64,000 bases of DNA from Chitinophagaceae bacterium. GTDB taxonomy: Bacteria; Bacteroidota; Bacteroidia; Chitinophagales; Chitinophagaceae. The stretch covers positions 992,001 to 1,056,000 of the forward strand of contig JADJDJ010000001.1 in assembly GCA_016702745.1 (NCBI GenBank), in the 5' to 3' direction. Position 1 is the stretch's first letter, and each line of letters begins with the position of its first letter. Below are positions 36,062 through 45,321 of the stretch, piece by piece. The notes beneath the pieces were generated by a model that was given only the letters and a program-made list of their open reading frames with translations, searched no databases and was not told the origin of the DNA. The translations under genes were made by a program, and so were the position numbers.

Positions 36062-37537
36062 TCAGAATCCTTTTTTCTTACCACTTTCCAGTTCGGGAAC
36101 TTTGAAATTATCCAGGGCACTTTTCTGACTGATCATTTTTTCGATATCCTCAATCTTACGGGGAGCGAAATGGGAGAGGAGTTCATAACCGGTTTCAGTA
36201 ATCAGGAGGTCATCCTCGATGCGTACGGCAATGCTCCACCATTTTTTATCACAGGGACTTCCTTCTTGTATATAGATACCGGGTTCAATGGTAATCACCA
36301 TGTCTTTTTGAAGAGTCTCGTAACTGCCCCGATCGTGCACATCCATTCCGATATGATGACCCAGTCCATGGGGGAAATATTTTCCTGCCTGTGATTTATC
36401 ACTGATAATACCCAGTTTCAACAACCCTTCTGCAATCACATCTTTCGCAGCTTTACCTGCATCTGCCCATTTGGAACCGTTCTTTAAAGTTTTAAATGCG
36501 GCTTCCTGGGCATCATAAACCAATTGGTAAATGGCTCTTTCCTCTGCTGAAAACTTACCATCTGCCGGAACCGTACGGGTTACATCTGCAGTATAGCCAT
36601 GGTATTCGGCGCCCACATCCATCAGCAGCATTTGTCCGCCGATTTTGGTCTTGGTATTCTCCATATAATGCAGCACACATCCATTTTCTCCGGAACCTAC
36701 AATAGAGCCATATCCTACTCCTTCGGCACCGTATTTTTTATGTATATATTCATGCAGGCCCTGTATTTCCAGTTCACTCATATCGGGGCGAAGGGCCTTC
36801 ATCACTTCATTTTGTCCCTGACAGGAAATCTCTACTGCTTTGCGGAGCAGGTCCAGTTCTTCCGGAGTTTTAATCTCTCTGAGCTGTCCGGTGAGTTTGC
36901 TGAAGAGGCGGGGATCAAACCGGTTCTGCTGGGTCATTCTTTCCGGCATGGCGGATTTGGTCTTGAATAACTGGATCAGGTCAAAGAGATCACTTTTATC
37001 CCAACGGCTGTCCGGCACATCTTTGGGTAATTCTTCATACAATATTTTGGAGAACTTATTGAAATCAATATTCACATCTTTGAACTGCTCGCCGTTATAC
37101 ACTATGCTGAAGCCCAGTTTTTCTTTAGCTCCTTCTGCACCCAGTCTTTTGCCGGTCCATTGTTCGGCCTGTGCATTTTTCTTCTGTACAATCAGCATTT
37201 CTTTGAAGCGGTTACCCAGCGAATCGGTTTGTTCTTCTTTAAAAATCAGCAGGAGGGAATGAGGTTCCCGGTAACCACTGAAATAATACATATCCGGATT
37301 AGGGTGGTAGAAATATTCCACATCATTGGAAAAAGTGCGGGTGGGATAGGCAAAAATTACTGCCACAGAATTATCGGGCATTACTTTTCTAAGGGCCTCT
37401 CTTCTTCCGGTATGAAAATCCCGGGTCAGGTAATCAGTTGGCAGGGATTCATCATTGGCAGGAGCCGGCTGGGCCATTAACTGACAACTCAAAACGGTAA
37501 TAAAAAAGGGCAGGAGCATTTTTTTGTAAATAGGCAT
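36062..37537 (-). CDS. Xaa-Pro aminopeptidase (M24B), exported
   Basis: A 491-residue metallopeptidase that removes an N-terminal residue preceding proline. It has a signal peptide (VLSCQLMAQ), an N-terminal creatinase-like domain (to about residue 215) and a pita-bread C-terminal domain. Metal ligands are seen in LMDVGAEYHGY and ADVTRTVP (two Asp), HGLGHHIGMDVHD (His), TIEPGIYI (Glu) and RIEDDLLIT (Glu). Together with the two S9 peptidases in this window it suggests use of proline-rich peptides. It is complete. It is flanked by a bidirectional terminator downstream and a heptamer tract upstream. Confidence 0.95.
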   Translation of the reverse strand: MPIYKKMLLPFFITVLSCQLMAQPAPANDESLPTDYLTRDFHTGRREALRKVMPDNSVAVIFAYPTRTFSNDVEYFYHPNPDMYYFSGYREPHSLLLIFKEEQTDSLGNRFKEMLIVQKKNAQAEQWTGKRLGAEGAKEKLGFSIVYNGEQFKDVNIDFNKFSKILYEELPKDVPDSRWDKSDLFDLIQLFKTKSAMPERMTQQNRFDPRLFSKLTGQLREIKTPEELDLLRKAVEISCQGQNEVMKALRPDMSELEIQGLHEYIHKKYGAEGVGYGSIVGSGENGCVLHYMENTKTKIGGQMLLMDVGAEYHGYTADVTRTVPADGKFSAEERAIYQLVYDAQEAAFKTLKNGSKWADAGKAAKDVIAEGLLKLGIISDKSQAGKYFPHGLGHHIGMDVHDRGSYETLQKDMVITIEPGIYIQEGSPCDKKWWSIAVRIEDDLLITETGYELLSHFAPRKIEDIEKMISQKSALDNFKVPELESGKKKGF

Positions 37538-37640
37538 AGTGGTTGTTTTTGCGGAATGAATTTAACTAATTTTCCGGCAGCAGGTAAAGGAAAAGGATGA
37601 ACGGGTAAAATCAGGCCTGCTATAACGCGAGCCATGTAAG

Positions 37641-37688
37641 GATTTCGATCTTTGTATTTCGAACTTTGAACTTTGTACTTTGAATTTC
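37641..37688. repeat. GNANTTY heptamer tract
   Basis: Units GATTTC, GATCTTT, GTATTTC, GAACTTT, GAACTTT, GTACTTT, GAATTTC: about 7-base period. On the other strand it reads as AAAGTTC-type repeats and makes a spurious KYKVQSSKYK peptide. It lies just 3 bases from the stop of the gene ending at 37692. Confidence 0.75.
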
Positions 37689-37691
37689 CTC

Positions 37692-37991
37692 TCACTCCTC
37701 CTCATCATCCTCATAATAAGCATCCGCATTACTCCGGTAATGTTCTTCCCATTCTTTTACCTTCTCATCACTGAGGCATTCGATGATATCAAACAACGGG
37801 TCCTTCCGGAGTTTCCATTCGGTGGCCAGTAAATCATCAAATCGCTGTATAAACAGGCAATGGTCGGTTTCAACCGCTACTTTGATCAGGATTATCGGGG
37901 AGTCTTCCTTTTCTTTTACCAGGTAATAACAACCGGTTTCCAGCAAATCATACGCGTACATACATCCTCCTTTTTGAACGTTCATTTTCAC
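37692..37991 (-). CDS. Small acidic protein of unknown function
   Basis: A 99-residue protein I do not recognise, with an N-terminal ETGCYYLVKEKEDSPIILIKV, a central DLLATEWKLRKDP and a strongly acidic tail (YYEDDEEE). It starts at the ATG at 37991, though the internal ATG of MYAYDLL (residue 11) is a possible alternative. There is no signal and no membrane segment. The acidic tail and Cys residues suggest a small regulatory or scaffold protein, but this is only guesswork. Confidence 0.6.
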   Translation of the reverse strand: MKMNVQKGGCMYAYDLLETGCYYLVKEKEDSPIILIKVAVETDHCLFIQRFDDLLATEWKLRKDPLFDIIECLSDEKVKEWEEHYRSNADAYYEDDEEE

Positions 37992-38196
37992 ATGCAGATG
38001 GTCAGCATTAGTAAACAGGTAGTAAGTGAATTGGGCGAAGAACTGAATGGGGCAGCTGTGCCATTCAAAATTAGGAATTTCGAAGGGGCTGAAAGGGGAA
38101 GGCCCGGTAAAATTTTTGATAATTTAAATTCTTTTTAAGCAGCTCAATTTCAGTAGTTTATAAATTAAATTCTGGCTAAATTGGAAAAGCCGGGAC

Positions 38197-38229
38197 AAAA
38201 AAAACTCCGGAATACAGGATTCCGGAGTT
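38197..38229 (-). terminator. Terminator of the small exported protein gene
   Basis: On the minus strand ACTCCGGAAT-CCTGT-ATTCCGGAGT then TTTTTTTTG: a perfect 10-bp stem, 19 bases after the stop at 38248. Confidence 0.9.
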
Positions 38230-38247
38230 CTGTTGCAGGGCTGCTGT

Positions 38248-38400
38248 TCAGAGACTGAACATGCATTTCCGCTCACAATCTTTTTTAGCCTTCGCATTTT
38301 TTTCCTGCGGGCAATTGGCTTTTTTCCTGTTGTTGAAGCTGGCAAAGGCCACAGCACCAATTCCGGCCATTAACAAAACAGCTACCAATGCTTTCTTCAT
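38248..38400 (-). CDS. Small Cys-containing membrane or exported protein (50 residues)
   Basis: A short gene, supported by a clean ATG at 38400, a hydrophobic N-terminal segment (MKKALVAVLLMAGIGAVAFA), a highly basic Cys-containing tail (NCPQEK, KKDCERKCMFSL) and its own perfect terminator 19 bases downstream. The N-terminus could be an uncleaved anchor or a signal peptide that leaves a 30-residue basic tail. The three cysteines and Lys/Arg clusters recall small metal-binding or membrane-stress peptides, but I do not recognise a family. Confidence 0.6.
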   Translation of the reverse strand: MKKALVAVLLMAGIGAVAFASFNNRKKANCPQEKNAKAKKDCERKCMFSL

Positions 38401-38479
38401 AATGGATAATTTAGATATAAAAGATACGCAATCTTCAGTTCCATTTCAATTAAAGTTGAACAGTGGTCAATTCTCCCTG

Positions 38480-39790
38480 TCAAAGGCTGGTCAGTTTCAT
38501 TTCCACTCTTCTGTTTTTGGCCCGGTTGGCTTCAGTATCATTGGGGGCTATCGGCATATCCGGACCAAAGCCGCGGATGCTGAGCCGGCCATCCTCGTTC
38601 CTTTGGCTACCAGGTAATCTTTACAGCTGCGCACTCTTTTCAGCGAGAGCTCCCGGTTAAGGGCTGCACTGCCTTCGGAGGAAGTATGTCCGGAAAGTTG
38701 GATTTCCACCTGCATATTTTGCCGGAGAAAAGCGGCGAGTTTATCCAGTTCAGCCTTGCCAGCAGGTTTTAAAATGGCACTGTTCACATCAAACTGGATA
38801 TTGTTCAGTACCAGCTGATCTCCTTCCTGCAATGTTTGGTTATTAAAATTCAGTTTACCGGAGCGCTTGAGTTCCAGTTCCAGATTTTCATTGGTCTCTC
38901 CATCCACCACATCCACCTGTTTGAGTTGGGAGGAATAACCTGCATGACTTCCTTTTACAATATTCAATCCGGCCGGAATATTCTCCATGGTAAAAAATCC
39001 TTCTGCATCTGCAATGACGGAACGGCCATCTTCCACGGATGCGATCGCTCCGGGGATTGGTTCACGGGTATCCATATCAATGATCTTTCCGCGGATGGTT
39101 CCTTTATAGATCGTACGTGGATTGATCAGCAGTTTTACAAAATCAATCGCAAATCCATCACCCACTTTTGATACCGGATCATCAATAGCAATCACCAGGG
39201 AATCGCCGCCGAGTTTTTGCAGCAATTCGGGAGTGAGCCGAAGTGTGATTAATTTTCCGATCGGACCGGTCTGGTCAATCCGGCTGATCATTTTCTCCGC
39301 TTCAGTAAATCTCAGTCCGTTGATTTTTATCTGGAATTTTGACTTCATTGAAGGAGATTGGAAATCATCAATGAATAATTGCAGGGCCGCTGAATCCACT
39401 TTCACGGTTTTTAGTGCGGTCAAAGGAATACTGATAGATTGGGGAAGATTGGCTGGCCGGCTGGTAGTGCCGGTATAGCCATCACTTCCAAACATGCCTT
39501 TTTAAAACTGAGGGGATCATGATCCTGTCCGTGCCCCTGGCATCTGTAGCATTTACTTTCCAGGGAAAGCCATGTGACCAGGTTGAGCGTCCGCTAAAAG
39601 GGTTAAAATCAGTGTCAAACCCAAAACCAAGATTATCGATATCTCCCACTCGGATCATGAGGTCAGCCTCTGCAGTATTTTTCAACACAAGTTGTTGCAG
39701 ATTCCAGTCTCCGTCATTTTCTGTACTGCGCTGGGATTGGGCAATTGATGAGAGTAAGAGGAAAAACAGGAATAGGTTGATTATTTTCAT
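38480..39790 (-). CDS. OmpA-family outer membrane lipoprotein-like protein, two frameshifts
   Basis: An OmpA-C/peptidoglycan-anchoring protein of about 436 residues when repaired. It has a signal peptide (LFFLLLSSIAQSQ), an unassigned beta-rich N-terminal half, a carboxypeptidase-regulatory-like segment (IRGKIIDMDTREPIPGA) and a C-terminal OmpA domain (FDVNSAILKPAGKAELDKL, then NRAKNRRVEM at the peptidoglycan-binding end). Two breaks occur: the T-run at 39499-39503 has one T too many (VLKGMFGSDG when removed), and the CC at 38600-38601 lacks one base (VAKGNEDGRLSIRGFGPDM when restored). Both repairs match the family, and the true stop is at 38480. Confidence 0.82.
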
Positions 39791-39856
39791 ACAGGGGGTT
39801 TATGGCAAGTTAGTTTATTCAGAGACCCGGTACAATTACCTGTTTGTGTAATCTTT

Positions 39857-40459
39857 TCAGATTTTGAATCCCTGTGCACCCGGTTTAGTATTGGCTTCGG
39901 CCATCCGCAGGGTTTGTTCCAGTCTGGCTTTCCTGGTTTCAGGTCTTTTGGCACTGTCTATCCAGTATAAAAACTGTTTGCGGATACTGGTTGAAAATGC
40001 CTGAAAATTTGTGTTGGCTTTTGGATTATTCTCGAACATTACAGCCAGGTCTTTCGGAATGGTTTTCGACGCAGCTTGCTGATCGGAAACAGTGAGTGTT
40101 TCCCAACTCCCATTTTCTTTAGCCCGTTGGATGGCTTTTAAACCGGCGGGCATCATTTGCCCCGCCTGAATCAGGGCGGCTCCGCTTTGTTTGTTTCGTT
40201 GACTCCGTACACTTTTCGGTTTCCGGGGAGTGAATTTGAGCATAGATCTTTCTGCGTCCAGTTTTCTGGGTAAACTGTCGATCCAGCCAAAACAAAGTGC
40301 TTCTTCTACCGCATCGGCATAGGGAACCCTTGATTTGCCGCTTGCAGCTATGTAAAAGACCATCCAGATACCCTGAGATTTCAGGTGATTTTTTTCCAGC
40401 CATTCTCTCCAGGCTTTTCGGGTTCTGGGATGAAAGCTTTTATATTCCGTAGCGGGCAT
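39857..40459 (-). CDS. YdeI/OmpD-associated family protein
   Basis: A 200-residue protein of the YdeI/OmpD-associated family (bacteriocin-protection-like). The family pattern is clear: the N-terminal SFHPRTRKAWREWLEKNH, the substrate-pocket-like EEALCFGWIDSLPRKLD, and a central RNKQSGAALIQAGQM. A C-terminal IRKQFLYWIDSAKRPETRKAR ends the protein. Members are often cytoplasmic with unclear roles in antimicrobial-peptide resistance. No partner is nearby. It starts at the ATG at 40459 and is complete. Confidence 0.88.
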   Translation of the reverse strand: MPATEYKSFHPRTRKAWREWLEKNHLKSQGIWMVFYIAASGKSRVPYADAVEEALCFGWIDSLPRKLDAERSMLKFTPRKPKSVRSQRNKQSGAALIQAGQMMPAGLKAIQRAKENGSWETLTVSDQQAASKTIPKDLAVMFENNPKANTNFQAFSTSIRKQFLYWIDSAKRPETRKARLEQTLRMAEANTKPGAQGFKI

Positions 40460-40550
40460 GCATAAAATTAAAAAATAAAACCCTGATGCAAACAGGATTT
40501 TATTTTAAAAATTTGCGGGCAGTTTGAAAGTTTTTTGAATCGCCGGTAAC

Positions 40551-41198
40551 TTATTTTTCTCTGTCAGAAAGATCAGGGGCAAACAGGATTTTACTTTTTA
40601 TCAGGTTCTCGGTCAGCAATTGTCCGTACGTATGCGCCAATGAATTTCTGGAGTTGGTATCAAAACTGCGGCTGCGGGCAGAATAAATCAGCTTTCTGGC
40701 AACGATATCATAGAAATTATTTTCCCAGTAATATTTGGTTTCTTCGGTATAATAGCCAGGGGTGTAAATCCGCTCGCTGACTTCGGTGAGGTATCGGTCG
40801 AAACGGCCATAGCGCAGGTAATAACTATGATCGGTAACCCTGCCGGGTACATATACCTGTTCCTTTTTTTTGTCCAGTAATACAATCGTCATCACCGCAT
40901 CATAGCCTTTGTCGGCAATCGCTGCTTTAGCCCTGGCACTATCACCCTTTACAAAAGTTCCGGGTGGGAAAACCTGATTAGCGGCCACTGCATTATAGCC
41001 CAGGTTGTAAAGATCCACCGCCAGGTGATTTTCAATTTTTATCTGTAATTCATTGTCAGCCGGAGTCAATACGCCCAGCACCAGGATTTTTTTGTATTTA
41101 ACCGGCTGGTGATCGGAGGCCGTCCAGGTTTGCATGATCTTGCTGGGCTGACAGGCAGCCAGAAAGAACAATATCGGGAGGAGGAGTTGCTTTTTCAT
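40551..41198 (-). CDS. Lipoprotein of unknown function
   Basis: A 215-residue lipoprotein: the signal ends FFLAACQPS (lipobox). I start it at the ATG at 41198, as an earlier in-frame start adds 33 residues ahead of the signal. The mature part is mixed alpha/beta: KKILVLGVLTPADNELQIKIENHLAVDLY, then IADKGYDAVMTIVLLDKKKE and a Tyr-rich region. The layout (short nucleotide-like strand GVLTP, then helix, strand, GYDAVMTIVLL) recalls periplasmic lipoproteins such as the CsgG/GNA1162-like group, but I cannot assign a family. Periplasmic or outer-membrane location is inferred. Confidence 0.65.
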   Translation of the reverse strand: MKKQLLLPILFFLAACQPSKIMQTWTASDHQPVKYKKILVLGVLTPADNELQIKIENHLAVDLYNLGYNAVAANQVFPPGTFVKGDSARAKAAIADKGYDAVMTIVLLDKKKEQVYVPGRVTDHSYYLRYGRFDRYLTEVSERIYTPGYYTEETKYYWENNFYDIVARKLIYSARSRSFDTNSRNSLAHTYGQLLTENLIKSKILFAPDLSDREK

Positions 41199-41340
41199 AG
41201 TGATTACTTTCTGTTTTAAAATTAGTTCTCCACAGTGGCGAATTCGGTGAGTCTGGTCATTGGGAATCAGGAGTTTTATCAATGTTGTTTTTTCCACATT
41301 GGTTAATAACTCTGAATCAGCCTTGGAACCCCTGTTTTGT

Positions 41341-41348
41341 TATATTTG
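41341..41348 (+). promoter_or_regulatory. Candidate -7 box upstream of parE
   Basis: TATATTTG, an exact TAnnTTTG match. A TTG occurs 15 bases before it. It lies 20 bases ahead of the hairpin at 41368-41389 and 148 bases ahead of parE. Confidence 0.45.
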
Positions 41349-41367
41349 CCCACAACCCGACGAAATG

Positions 41368-41389
41368 CCTCCCTGTTGGGAGGTTTTTT
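41368..41389 (+). terminator. Terminator-like hairpin in the parE leader
   Basis: CCTCCC-TGTT-GGGAGG followed by six T, on the plus strand, with no plus-strand gene before it. It may be an attenuator in the parE leader. Confidence 0.6.
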
Positions 41390-41495
41390 GTGAGGATAGG
41401 AATTGGGGTTGGATTGGGACAACTGGTTTGAAAGAACCGGACTAAGGGTTACACATTAATTTTAGCAATTAAAACTCCCTAAAGGGATTGTGAGT

Positions 41496-43391
41496 ATGGC
41501 AAAAGAGAAAGACAACGCCAATCTTTTTGATTACGACGAGAGTAGTATCAAATCACTCGACTGGAAAGAGCATATCCGCCTCAGACCGGGTATGTATATC
41601 GGAAAGCTGGGAGATGGGTCTTCTCCCGACGATGGAATATATGTACTGGTCAAGGAAGTCATCGATAACTGTATTGATGAATTTACCATGGGACATGGTA
41701 AAACAGTGGAGCTGACCATCGAAGGAAAGCAGGTGACGATCCGTGACTTTGGAAGAGGGATTCCCCTGGGCAAAGTGGTGGATGTGGTGAGTAAGATCAA
41801 TACCGGTGCCAAATACGACAGCAAGGCTTTCCAGAAATCTGTAGGATTAAACGGAGTGGGTACCAAGGCAGTGAATGCACTGAGTCATTATTTCAAAGTG
41901 ACCGCCATCCGTGAAGGAAAAGAAAAGACCGCTGAATTTGAAAGAGGGGTTTTGATAAAAGAACACAAGGAAGCCAAAACCACGGAACAGAATGGTACCC
42001 TGGTTACCTTTATTCCGGATGAAACCGTGTTTAAAAATTTCCGCTTTCTTTCTGAATTCCTGGAAAGCCAGATCTGGAATTATTGTTTCCTGAATGCAGG
42101 GTTGAAAATTCTCTTTAATGGTAAAACATTTGTCAGCAAGAACGGCCTGCTTGATTTATTGCAACGCAAAACCAATGAAGATGAAATCCGCTATCCGATC
42201 ATTCATTTGATTGGAAATGATATTGAAGTAGCGATGTCCCATACCAATGATTACGGGGAGGATATTTACAGTTTTGTAAACGGACAACATACCACGCAGG
42301 GAGGTACTCACCAACAGGCATTCCGGGAAGCATATGTGAAAACAATCCGTGATTTTTTCAAAAAGGATTATGATGCTTCTGATATCCGTACCGGAATTGT
42401 AGCGGCTGTTTCCGTAAGAGTGGTGGAGCCGGTATTCGAAAGCCAGACCAAGACCAAACTGGGCTCCGTGAATGTGGATTTGGAAGGGCCCAGCATGAAA
42501 CAGTTTGTTGGTGATTTCCTTGCAAAGGAACTGGATAATTTTCTGCATAAGAATCCCGCGACGGCCGAGTCCCTGAAAAAAAGAATTGAACAGAGTGAAA
42601 GAGAGCGCAAGGAAATGGCCGGGATTAAAAAACTGGCCAATGAAAGAGCCAAGAAAGCAAACCTGCATAACCGGAAACTCCGCGACTGCCGTTTTCATAT
42701 GGATGATGAACCACCGGTAAAAGGAAGAGAAGAGTATATCGCTAAACAAAATGAGTCCACCATTTTCATTACCGAGGGCGATAGTGCCAGCGGTTCCATC
42801 ACCAAGGCCCGGAATGTGGAGACACAGGCGGTATTCAGTTTAAGGGGTAAGCCATTGAACTGTTTTGGACTGACCAAGAAAGTGGTGTATGAAAATGAGG
42901 AATTTAATTTGCTGCAGCATGCCCTGAATATTGAAGAAGGGCTGGATGGGCTGCGCTATAATAATGTGGTGATTGCCACCGATGCGGATGTGGACGGAAT
43001 GCATATCCGTTTGCTGCTGATGACTTTCTTTCTGCAGTTTTTCCCCGACCTGGTGAAGCATGAAAAAGTGTACGTACTCGATACACCGTTGTTCAGGGTT
43101 AGGAATAAGCAGGAAACCATTTACTGTTACGATGAGCAGGAGAAACAGGCAGCGATGAAAAAGCTGGGCACAAAGCCGGAAGTGACCCGATTCAAAGGAT
43201 TGGGTGAAATCAGCCCGGATGAATTTGCACAATTTATCGGACATGGCATGCGTAAACAGCTGATGCGGCTGGAACAGGGCGACCATATACAGCAGTTGCT
43301 GGAATATTATATGGGGAAGAACACACCCGACCGGCAGGAATTTATTATTAATAATCTGAAGGTAGAATTGGATGAACCGGTGGAGGGATAG
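41496..43391 (+). CDS. parE: DNA topoisomerase IV subunit B
   Basis: The ATPase subunit of topoisomerase IV, which decatenates replicated chromosomes. 631 residues from the ATG at 41496 (a GTG at 41490 is an alternative start). Motifs include the ATP-binding LRPGMYIG and KEVIDNCIDEF, GVGTKAVNALS, the TOPRIM-type EGDSASGS and DADVDGMHIRLL. The short length without a GyrB insertion and the following ParC-like gene point to ParE rather than GyrB, but the substrate is inferred from layout. It is read through a leader carrying a hairpin at 41368-41389. Confidence 0.92.
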   Translation: MAKEKDNANLFDYDESSIKSLDWKEHIRLRPGMYIGKLGDGSSPDDGIYVLVKEVIDNCIDEFTMGHGKTVELTIEGKQVTIRDFGRGIPLGKVVDVVSKINTGAKYDSKAFQKSVGLNGVGTKAVNALSHYFKVTAIREGKEKTAEFERGVLIKEHKEAKTTEQNGTLVTFIPDETVFKNFRFLSEFLESQIWNYCFLNAGLKILFNGKTFVSKNGLLDLLQRKTNEDEIRYPIIHLIGNDIEVAMSHTNDYGEDIYSFVNGQHTTQGGTHQQAFREAYVKTIRDFFKKDYDASDIRTGIVAAVSVRVVEPVFESQTKTKLGSVNVDLEGPSMKQFVGDFLAKELDNFLHKNPATAESLKKRIEQSERERKEMAGIKKLANERAKKANLHNRKLRDCRFHMDDEPPVKGREEYIAKQNESTIFITEGDSASGSITKARNVETQAVFSLRGKPLNCFGLTKKVVYENEEFNLLQHALNIEEGLDGLRYNNVVIATDADVDGMHIRLLLMTFFLQFFPDLVKHEKVYVLDTPLFRVRNKQETIYCYDEQEKQAAMKKLGTKPEVTRFKGLGEISPDEFAQFIGHGMRKQLMRLEQGDHIQQLLEYYMGKNTPDRQEFIINNLKVELDEPVEG

Positions 43392-43419
43392 TCTGGAGTC
43401 GAGAGTCGATAGTCATGAG
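43391..43419. repeat. AGTCNNN tract after parE
   Basis: Heptamer-family units (GTCTGG-AGTCGAG-AGTCGAT-AGTCATG) that begin at the parE stop codon itself, as at smc. Confidence 0.75.
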
Positions 43420-43448
43420 CCAGTATCCTATTAGCAAATTTGCAACAC

Positions 43449-43484
43449 TGAAATTCTAAATCCCTAATAACTAATTCCCAATAC
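43449..43484. repeat. NATTNGG-family tract, reverse orientation
   Basis: On the minus strand GGTATTGGGAATTAGTTATT... repeats the motif of 16741-16768. It lies right before the ATG at 43500. Confidence 0.6.
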
Positions 43485-43499
43485 CTGCTTCTCTAAACC

Positions 43500-44315
43500 A
43501 TGTTCGAATTTCACGCCGATAGAAAAAGATACTTTGACATTCAGGTGCTGAATGCGGAAAAGTATGTCATTCCTTTTATCGGAGAAAAGTTTCCGGTAAA
43601 GCCGGGTATGCGGGTGCTGGAGATCGGTTGTGGGGAAGGCGGGGTTTTAAAAGCATTTATCAATAAAGGTTGTGAAGGAGTGGGGGTAGAACTGGATCTG
43701 CCCAGGGTGGAAGATGCAAAGAATTTTATGGCGGAGGATCTGGCTGCTGGAAAGATCCGGTTTGTATCGAAGGATATTTATCAGGTGGATCCGGCTACCG
43801 AGCTCAATGGGTTATTTGATATCATTGTGCTGAAAGATGTGATTGAACATATCCATGATCAGCCAAAGTTGATTGGCTGGATGCGTCATTTTTTAAAACC
43901 GGCATCAGCTGATTATCCGGGCGGAATTATTTTTTTCGGCTTTCCTCCCTGGTATATGCCTTTTGGAGGGCATCAGCAGATTTGTCGCTCTAAAATTTCA
44001 AGATTGCCCTGGATTCATTTGTTACCAAGGGGAATTTATCGACGCATACTGACCAAAAAGAAAGAGCCGGTAGCAGATTTAATGGAGATCAGGGATACCC
44101 GCATCAGTATTGAAAGATTTGAAAAGATTTGTAAAAAGGAAGGGTATTCGTTTTTACATCACCGGCACTATCTGCTGAACCCGATCTATGAATGGAAATT
44201 TGGCTGGAAACCAAGGACACAGGGTTTGTTGATCAAGGCAATTCCTTTTTTTCGGAATTTTCTAACTACCTGTGTTTACTATATCATTCAAGTAAAAGTA
44301 AAACCTGCACCCTGA
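43500..44315 (+). CDS. SAM-dependent methyltransferase
   Basis: A 271-residue class I methyltransferase. Motif I is VLEIGCGEGGVL (residues 38-49), followed by the acidic GVELDLPRVE and a motif-IV-like IIVLKDVIEHIHD typical of the type 11/UbiE branch. The C-terminal half has a hydrophobic, Pro/Trp-rich patch (FFGFPPWYMPFGGHQQ) and a long Lys-rich end that could interact with a large partner. Substrate unknown. It lies between parE and parC with a heptamer tract in front and a DUF1835 gene behind. It is complete. Confidence 0.86.
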   Translation: MFEFHADRKRYFDIQVLNAEKYVIPFIGEKFPVKPGMRVLEIGCGEGGVLKAFINKGCEGVGVELDLPRVEDAKNFMAEDLAAGKIRFVSKDIYQVDPATELNGLFDIIVLKDVIEHIHDQPKLIGWMRHFLKPASADYPGGIIFFGFPPWYMPFGGHQQICRSKISRLPWIHLLPRGIYRRILTKKKEPVADLMEIRDTRISIERFEKICKKEGYSFLHHRHYLLNPIYEWKFGWKPRTQGLLIKAIPFFRNFLTTCVYYIIQVKVKPAP

Positions 44316-44387
44316 CAGGTATTATTCAATAATAAAATGAAACCGGTAAAAGGGAACCGGTCTCACCCGCTGAAAGCGGATTGGAAT

Positions 44388-45238
44388 ATGATACATGTCG
44401 TTTTCAATGAAAGTGAAGTGGACCTGATGAGAACCGTGATGGAACTCGATGAGACGCTGAAAGGTGAAGTGATGTTGATCCGGGATGATTTTGCTGTAGG
44501 CCCGCTGTCGGGTCTGGATAGCGAAGCAGGCTGGCAGGCAAGGCTGGACTGGTGGAAAGAAATTTCAGTGGGATCACCCTATGTAAATGCCCCGGCATTA
44601 TTTGATGACCGGGAAACGGTGAAGGACCTGAAAGCAAGACTGGATGCCAATCCGGAAGAGGAAATGTGGATCTGGATGGGACAGAACCAGCACGATGTAA
44701 CCGGTTACTACTGGCTCATGCCGCAGTTCCGGAATTACCAGGCGGGTGATGGTACTTTATATGAACAACCTTCCTTTTATCAATGATAAGGGGCATATAT
44801 TTTATCCATCCTGGCTGCATGAGATTCAACCCAAAGAATTCAGTAAGGCGAAGAAACTGGCCCGGCCCATTACGCTCAGTGAATATGAAATTGATCCGGA
44901 TGAATGGCGCAAGCTCGCTGAAGAAAATGCAATGGTCAGGATACTGGAAGGTGGAAAAAAGATTGTGGGGAAAGAAGACAGCTTTTTATGACGGAGAGAT
45001 TCTGAAAAATATCACCGGCGAATGGCAGAAAGCCACCCGGGTACTCAGCAATATCCTGCACCGGATGAAAATTAAAACCGGGGATATTTTCATCATGTGG
45101 CGGATGAAACAACTGATCCGGGAAGAAAGGATACTGGTAACAGGAGATCCGGAAAGAGCCTGGAAGGATTTTGATGTAAAAAAAGCGGATGGTAAACAGA
45201 GTGAAATATCATTTGAAAAAGAAGAAAGCGCCAGCTGA
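44388..45238 (+). CDS. DUF1835/DUF3658 protein, two frameshifts
   Basis: A DUF1835-family protein with a DUF3658-like C-terminal half, about 282 residues when repaired. It begins at the ATG of MIHVVFNESEVDLM (44388); an earlier start at 44337 adds a charged tail. Two extra bases break it: GGG at 44744-44746 should be GG (…FRNYQAVMVLYMNN), and the T-run at 44983-44987 should have four T (…VGKEDSFYDGEILKNI). Repaired, it reads through WKDFDVKKADGKQSEIS to the stop at 45238. The function of DUF1835 is unknown. Location between parE and parC is constant in this window and worth comparing with relatives. Confidence 0.78.
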
Positions 45239-45321
45239 ACATTTTATTAATGCCCATTGCTTTTGAATAGAGCAATCGGGGTACTGAGTTTGGTTTGAGT
45301 TATATCAAGAAGAACGTTTTT

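Noticed and set aside
37489..37695. 68-residue minus-strand frame with a KYKVQSSKYK start
   Set aside because: The peptide comes from the GNANTTY repeat tract at 37641-37688 and overlaps the signal peptide end of the Xaa-Pro aminopeptidase.
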